NCBI GenBank assembly: GCA_900769735.1
Contig: CAAGHY010000039.1
Coordinates: 1-10,971 of the forward strand
DNA from: Rikenellaceae bacterium
GTDB lineage: Bacteria > Bacteroidota > Bacteroidia > Bacteroidales > UBA932
DNA length: 10,971 bases
Direction of reading: 5' to 3'
This document shows positions 8,001-10,971 of the stretch, piece after piece. The position numbers and the translations under genes are program-made. How positions within the stretch are numbered: the first letter of the stretch is position 1; every line of letters begins with the position of its first letter. The notes beneath the pieces were generated by a model that saw nothing but the letters and a program-made list of their open reading frames with translations, was not told where the DNA came from and did no database searches.

Positions 8001-8654
8001 AAGTTTGAGATGGACCACTTTGCCCAGACAAAGCTTACTGATGCAATGGATCTTGTGAAGGCGGCATCCACTGATGCCTCATTGCAGAAAAAGGAACTTT
8101 ACCTGGCAGGTCTGATCACCTCTGTGAGCAAGATGGTTTCAAAGAAATCGGGAAGACCTTGGGTAAAATTCTCTGTTGAGGATTATGGTGGAAGTGTGGA
8201 GTTTGCCTTGTTTGGAAAGGATTATGAGACATTCATGCCGTTCCTTGAGGAAGGCCAGGCGCTGCTGTTCAAATGTGCCATTATGCCACGCTTCGGCGGT
8301 TTTGCCAAACCTGAAGAGGAAAAAGGTCCTGACGGCAAGCCTGTACCTGTGGAATGTGAGCTTAAAATGCGCAAAATGACCCTGCTGGCCAACACAAAAG
8401 ATGAATTTATAAAGGAGCTTGTGATAAACGTTCCGGTGAAACGTATCAACCCGGAATTCCGCAAAGAACTCCTCAAACAGCTGAAAGAGCATAAAGGCAA
8501 CAAGATGCTCTCCCTCAACGTCCTTGACTACGAGAACAAGATCTCCGTAGAGTTCTTCTCCCGCAAGCACAAAATAGACGTAAACCCCGGCTTCCTTGAA
8601 TTCCTGGAGCACAACAACCTGGAATGCAAAGTACAGGCGGAGATTAATCTATAA
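5007..8654 (+). CDS. dnaE: DNA polymerase III subunit alpha (replicative polymerase, DnaE type)
   Basis: The 1215-residue catalytic subunit of the chromosomal replicase. An N-terminal PHP domain (about 1-220) carries all nine expected metal ligands: H7, H9, D16, H41, E67, H88, C138, D215 and H217. The polymerase core has the acidic triad region PDIDVDFDDDGRG (D406, D408, D410) and the third aspartate D587 in KMDFLGLRTL. Further on are the fingers region (YRPGPMDYIPDFVARKKG), the SHATCYAWVAYQTGYMK block, and a helix-hairpin-helix (GVKGVGGAIVDSI, near 856). The segment GNSLFGDDD (949-957) resembles an internal sliding-clamp-binding motif. An OB fold starts near 1031 (LYLAGLITSV) and a short C-terminal domain follows. 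It is DnaE rather than PolC because there is no inserted exonuclease domain. The ATG at 5007 is immediately followed by the PHP strand FAHLHVHT. It is apparently a single-gene transcript with its own -7 element and a terminator. Confidence 0.97.
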   Translation: MAFAHLHVHTYYSILDGQASIKAHFKKAADDNQPALAITDHGNMFGVKEFLKVAKDFPDVKPIIGCEVYVNPEGRFNKRGKEDQGAYHLILLAKNLQGYYNLVKIVSTGWTEGFYYKPKIDREILEKYHENLICCSACLGGEVPKFINTGKLKEAEETALWYKNLFGEDYYLEVQLHRTEIPGMTTEVADLQEVANAEIFKMGERLGIKVVATNDAHFARKEDGPAHDRLICLTTNANYDDPNRMRYTQQEYLKTEEEMRALFPDHPEVIDNTMEIVEKVEKYKIDRDHVLPVFPIPEEFPDSNEYLRHLVYKGAEKKYKTITDECRERIDFELATIKKMGFPDYFLIVQDFIAAARNIGVWVGPGRGSAAGSVVAYCLGITNLDPIKYDLLFERFLNPDRISMPDIDVDFDDDGRGKVLQYVEEKYGKDHVSHVVTFGTMATKSAIKDVARIQQVPLQESDRLAKLVPDSFPEQVEKYTDENGEVKEKTKKVKVTVENCVKLVPEMKEAYESSDIPGVKDTLEYAQKLEGTVRNTGVHACAIIIGRDNLTEHIPICIAKDKETGEDMWVSQYEGSFIEDVGMLKMDFLGLRTLSILKEAVANVKKSKGIDIDIEAIPIDDKKTFELFGRGDTVAVFQFESPGMQKWLRELQPSRFEDLIAMNALYRPGPMDYIPDFVARKKGEQAIEYDLPEMESILQDTYGVTVYQEQVMLLSQKLANFTKGQADGLRKAMGKKLIDKMMELKVKFMEGGAANGHPQDTLEKIWKDWTAFAQYAFNKSHATCYAWVAYQTGYMKAHHPAEFMAANLSKNLNNIEEITKLMDECKRLGRNVLGPDINESERTFSVNKAGDIRFGMAGVKGVGGAIVDSIVACRGDKPFTGVFDFIERASASGNINRKTIESLAYAGAFDSFPEIRRDQFFTENSKGDIFIEALCRYGQKLQSDSLSGGNSLFGDDDEAFKPTPPEIPVPKDYNKLEFLKKEKELVGMYLSAHPLDIYKFEMDHFAQTKLTDAMDLVKAASTDASLQKKELYLAGLITSVSKMVSKKSGRPWVKFSVEDYGGSVEFALFGKDYETFMPFLEEGQALLFKCAIMPRFGGFAKPEEEKGPDGKPVPVECELKMRKMTLLANTKDEFIKELVINVPVKRINPEFRKELLKQLKEHKGNKMLSLNVLDYENKISVEFFSRKHKIDVNPGFLEFLEHNNLECKVQAEINL

Positions 8655-8672
8655 TCTTCCCGATAGATATAT

Positions 8673-8709
8673 AAAAGTGCAGCATCAGTTGGATTGCTGC
8701 ACTTTTTTT
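8673..8709 (+). terminator. Rho-independent terminator after dnaE
   Basis: AAAAGTGCAGCA (8673-8684) pairs with TGCTGCACTTTT (8695-8706), giving a 12-bp stem with a 10-nt loop and a run of seven T (8703-8709). It starts 18 bp past the dnaE stop codon. Confidence 0.92.
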
Positions 8710-8726
8710 ATGGAGTACCCGAATTC

Positions 8727-8810
8727 GTCCACAAATAAGCCCTGAAACATGGACGGATTACGGAGAAATGTCATTCTGTCCACAAAAGAGTACCTTTTTG
8801 TGGATGGATT
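8727..8810. repeat. Imperfect direct duplication with 51-bp period, each copy a small hairpin
   Basis: GTCCACAAA occurs at 8727-8735 and 8778-8786. Each copy is followed after exactly 14 bp by TGGACGGATT (8750-8759) or TGGATGGATT (8801-8810). Within each copy the GTCCA and TGGA(C) ends are inverted repeats. In the second copy the stem reaches 9 bp: TCCACAAAA (8779-8787) with TTTTGTGGA (8796-8804). It lies in non-coding DNA between the dnaE terminator and the next gene. The function is unknown. Confidence 0.6.
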
Positions 8811-9005
8811 GTGAGAGTTTATAGGATTTCCAGAAGGGAGAGTCCTGTATTTGTGCCGGCAATGTATGTTTGTTTCTCTGTTTTAGGCCTTTTTTGTGTG
8901 CTGTTGTTTTAGGAAAAAGATAAAAATTATCGGGAAGATGTAACTTTTTCTTTTTCCGAAAATGAGTCTCAGAATAATTTGGCAACTTGCGGTTGTTAAA
9001 TTATT
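8811..9005. other. AT-rich gene-free leader region upstream of the AlbA_2 gene
   Basis: No coding sequence is supported here. TATGTTTG (8865-8872) fits the -7 consensus TAnnTTTG, but the nearest upstream TTTG is only 11 bp away; if used, it would give a leader of about 140 nt. Two overlapping foldings exist: GGAAAAAGA (8912-8920) with TCTTTTTCC (8949-8957), and GATAA (8919-8923) with TTATC (8927-8931). They share bases and cannot form together. Confidence 0.35.
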
Positions 9006-9011
9006 GGAGGG
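9006..9011 (+). promoter_or_regulatory. Ribosome binding site fixing the start of the AlbA_2 gene
   Basis: GGAGGG ends 5 nt before the ATG at 9017. A strong Shine-Dalgarno is uncommon in this window and favours the ATG over an in-frame TTG at 8987. Confidence 0.75.
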
Positions 9012-9016
9012 CTGAT

Positions 9017-10486
9017 ATGACATTTAAAGAGGTTTGTGATTTGATTGCTTGTGATGAGCACAAGAATCTTGAGTTGAAAAAGACAACAGGGGAACTAAAG
9101 GATGGTATGCATTCTGCTTGTGCGTTTTTGAATACGCAGGGTGGAGTTCTTGTTTTTGGGGTAACACCAAATTCGTTGAAAATTATTGGGCAGGAGGTGA
9201 CTGAAGCTACCAGGCGGGAAGTTGCACACGCTTTGGTTGGCCTTGAGCCGGCTTTGGATGTGGCAGTGGAATATATTGATATTCCTGAGAGGCTTGGGTT
9301 TCAGTTGATAGTTATGCGGTTTGAAGCGTATGTGTGGGGTAAATCTCCTTATACTTATCACGGTTGCCCGTATTACAGGGTTGAGAGTACAACCAAGATT
9401 ATGCCCAGGGAAATGTTTCACGAGAGGATAAAGGTCAGTAATCCGGATCTCTTTGCTTGGGAGAGACAACCTGCGGAAAGAATTGGAATTAAGGACCTGA
9501 ATGAGCAGTTTATTCGTGGTGCTGTACGTTTGGGTGTAGAGAGGGGAAGGGTTTCATCTGCGGCACTTGCTGAGCCTTTTGAGGTGCTTTTGGAGAAGTT
9601 GCAGCTGCTTACCTCGCAGGGTGTGCCCAATAATGCTGCAGCGGCTTTGTTTGGTACAAACAACTATTCGTATCCTCAGTTCAGGATGAGGATGGCAAGA
9701 TTCAGAGGGGTGGACAAAATGGAGTTTATAGATAACCAGCGGGTGGACGGTAATTTTTTTGATTTGCTTGATGCTGGTATGGCGTTTTTTATGAAGCATT
9801 TGTCTATGAGTGGAAAGATTGTGGGGCTGTATAGGGAGGAACACTTGGAGGTGCCAATTGAGGCGTTGAGGGAGGCTCTTACAAATGCCCTTTGCCACAG
9901 GCAGTTGGAGAAGTATAATCTTACAATTGGCATTGCAATTTATGATGACCGTATTGAGATTGAGAACCCCGGTGTTTTGCCGCCACAGATTACTCCTGAA
10001 ACGATACGTAATTCCCGCTTATCTATGCCCTACAATCCCATTATGGCAGATGTGCTTTTTAAGACAACGTTTCTTGAGAACTGGGGAACTGGGTTGAACC
10101 GTATTGTTGAGGCTTGTGTAAGGCAGAACTTGCCGGAACCGGTTTGGAGAATGCAACAGGGTTTTGTGGTGGTAACATTTCAGAGGCCTCCGTATGGGGC
10201 GGTTCCTGGAACTTGTTCCCCAAGTACCCCCCAAGTACCCCCCAAGTACGCCCCAAGTACCCTACAAGTTGAGCGAGTTATTTTGTCAATGGGGGATGGC
10301 TATATAACAATGGGTGAAATGATGGAAGCATGTAACTTAAAAGACAGAAAGCATTTTAGGGAGCCATATTTTATGGCTGCTTTGAGTGACGGAGCCATAG
10401 AGAGGATGTATCCTGATCAACCCAATCATCCACGTCAGAAATACCGCTTGACAGAGAAGGCGCTCAAATGGAAAAAAGGTGAGTAA
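9017..10486 (+). CDS. AlbA_2 (Schlafen-like) domain protein with HATPase_c_4 domain and C-terminal helix-turn-helix-like region
   Basis: The 489-residue protein belongs to a widespread family of predicted ATP-binding regulators of unknown function (COG2865 type). The AlbA_2 domain spans about residues 5-135, with E19/K21 in NLELKK and the FLNTQGGVLVFGV core (37-49). After a helical middle region comes a histidine-kinase-like ATPase domain at about 275-390: REALTNALCHR with E286 and N290 (N box), DDRIEIENPG with D311 and N317-G319 (G1 box), and GTGLNRI at 357 (G2 box). A linker rich in P, Q, S and T (about 397-418) is encoded by an 11-bp tandem repeat. The last 70 or so residues (VERVILSMGDGYITMGEMMEACNL and following) look like a winged-helix region. 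Many codons end in T or G and the local DNA is more AT-rich than in dnaE, which suggests horizontal origin (inference). It is a single gene with its own ribosome binding site. Confidence 0.85.
   Translation: MTFKEVCDLIACDEHKNLELKKTTGELKDGMHSACAFLNTQGGVLVFGVTPNSLKIIGQEVTEATRREVAHALVGLEPALDVAVEYIDIPERLGFQLIVMRFEAYVWGKSPYTYHGCPYYRVESTTKIMPREMFHERIKVSNPDLFAWERQPAERIGIKDLNEQFIRGAVRLGVERGRVSSAALAEPFEVLLEKLQLLTSQGVPNNAAAALFGTNNYSYPQFRMRMARFRGVDKMEFIDNQRVDGNFFDLLDAGMAFFMKHLSMSGKIVGLYREEHLEVPIEALREALTNALCHRQLEKYNLTIGIAIYDDRIEIENPGVLPPQITPETIRNSRLSMPYNPIMADVLFKTTFLENWGTGLNRIVEACVRQNLPEPVWRMQQGFVVVTFQRPPYGAVPGTCSPSTPQVPPKYAPSTLQVERVILSMGDGYITMGEMMEACNLKDRKHFREPYFMAALSDGAIERMYPDQPNHPRQKYRLTEKALKWKKGE
10218..10261 (+). 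repeat. 11-bp tandem repeat, four copies, in the linker of the AlbA_2 gene
   Basis: The unit is CCCCAAGTACC, repeated at 10218, 10229, 10240 and 10251, with a single base change at the end of the third copy (G at 10250). A degenerate fifth copy follows at 10262. Eleven is not a multiple of three, so successive units are read in different frames as PQV / PPK / Y / PPST patterns. The unit contains no stop codon in any plus-strand frame. Confidence 0.95.
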
Positions 10487-10490
10487 AAGA

Positions 10491-10539
10491 AAAAGGATTG
10501 ACAGATTAGAGTATCTCCGGTTGTCAATCCTTTTATGTT
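10491..10539. terminator. Bidirectional terminator between the AlbA_2 gene and the thiL-like gene
   Basis: AAAAGGATTGACA (10491-10503) pairs perfectly over 13 bp with TGTCAATCCTTTT (10522-10534), with an 18-nt loop. On the plus strand TTTTATGTTTTT follows; on the minus strand the tract is TTTTTCTTTT. It therefore fits both convergent genes, 4 bp after one stop codon and about 23 bp after the other. Confidence 0.88.
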
Positions 10540-10557
10540 TTTGGGAATATTATCCTT

Positions 10558-10971
10558 TTAGTATCCCTGAGCCCTCAAGGTAATTTCGGCGCCTTCCGGG
10601 GTGATGAGCATTGCGCCGGCTTCCGGTTTGCAGAGGTGGCCTATGATATCTACGTTAGGGAACTCCTTGTGGAAGCGTTCGTGTTCCTGAACCGGTACGG
10701 CAAAGAGGAATTTGTAGTCATCGCCGCCGTTTAGGGCTGCTGTGATGGCATCCATATTCAGTTCTTCTGCCATTGCAAAGGTCTGGGATGCAATAGGAAT
10801 CTTGCCCAAGTAGATTTTTGCGCCAACGTTGTGCTCCTCACAAAGCTGTTTTACAGCGGCTGCAAGGCCGTTGGTTATGAAGTAGCCGCAGGCAGGGAAC
10901 AGTTTGGCCTCCTTGAACTGCTCTGTGGTTTTAGGGTTGATTTCCGGGCTCAGATACTGGCTGAGGATATA
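10558..10971 (-). CDS. thiL: Thiamine-monophosphate kinase-like protein (partial, 5' end outside the window)
   Basis: The visible 137 C-terminal codons run open to the window edge; the full family length is about 330-350 residues. ThiL phosphorylates thiamine monophosphate to the active cofactor thiamine diphosphate. The match rests on VGAKIYLGKIPIASQTFAMA, the glycine-acid motif NGGDDYKFLF (family usually GGEDYELLF), then the IIGHL and EGAEITLRAQGY ends. The unusual point is at 10864-10884. Where ThiL normally has DxSDGL with metal-binding aspartates, this protein reads YFITNGL, so both aspartates appear replaced (F and N). GGDDYKF is also a departure. It may be a catalytically altered paralogue, a decaying copy, or a divergent lineage-specific ThiL. 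A TTG at 10809 is internal. The gene symbol is tentative because of these changes. Confidence 0.7.
   Translation of the reverse strand, partial: YILSQYLSPEINPKTTEQFKEAKLFPACGYFITNGLAAAVKQLCEEHNVGAKIYLGKIPIASQTFAMAEELNMDAITAALNGGDDYKFLFAVPVQEHERFHKEFPNVDIIGHLCKPEAGAMLITPEGAEITLRAQGY

Noticed and set aside
8758..8985. Minus-strand open frame of about 75 codons covering the non-coding stretch upstream of the AlbA_2 gene
   Set aside because: It starts with TTG, has no ribosome binding site or recognisable motif, and runs through the AT-rich hairpin region.
8987..9016. TTG at 8987 as start of the AlbA_2 protein
   Set aside because: The strong GGAGGG at 9006-9011 is placed correctly for ATG 9017, and the extra ten residues do not fit the domain start.
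10218..10261. CRISPR array
   Set aside because: Units are 11 bp and directly abutting with no spacers, and they are translated within a coding sequence.

Overview
The window looks like a chromosomal stretch from a member of the Bacteroidales (phylum Bacteroidota). Moderate G+C, mostly poor Shine-Dalgarno sequences, -7 elements of the TAnnTTTG type upstream of genes, and proteins that resemble Bacteroides/Prevotella/Alistipes-type homologues all point that way. The genus cannot be fixed from sequence reading alone.

Layout from left to right. (1) Positions 1-369 hold the end of the SecF half of the Sec accessory translocase (probably a SecDF fusion), followed by a strong hairpin terminator. 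(2) A short stretch of about 100 bp without a gene carries self-complementary segments, then comes the terminator of gpmI. (3) gpmI (minus strand) encodes cofactor-independent phosphoglycerate mutase and faces secDF tail to tail. (4) rnr (plus strand) encodes RNase R and diverges from gpmI across a 78-bp gap in which the two -7 elements point towards each other. (5) A small ORF6N-domain gene, a phage-type DNA-binding family, sits between rnr and dnaE; its coding sequence contains a 35-bp palindrome with perfect 17-bp arms. (6) dnaE encodes the replicative DNA polymerase III alpha subunit with a complete PHP metal site. (7) About 300 bp of non-coding DNA carries an imperfect duplication with a 51-bp period and several hairpins. 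(8) A gene for an AlbA_2 (Schlafen-like) plus HATPase_c_4 protein follows; its inter-domain linker is encoded by an 11-bp tandem repeat. (9) A bidirectional terminator separates it from the tail of a thiL-like gene (minus strand), which lacks the aspartates normally seen in the DxSDGL metal-binding motif.

The core genes (secDF, gpmI, rnr, dnaE) are housekeeping genes that do not form one pathway: secretion, glycolysis, RNA turnover and replication. The two accessory genes (ORF6N and AlbA_2/HATPase) look like insertions between them and carry the most unusual DNA structure. The strongest leads are the 11-bp repeat, whose copy number would set the reading frame of the C-terminal domain (possible phase variation), and the long palindrome inside the ORF6N gene. 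No complete new multi-gene system is evident.
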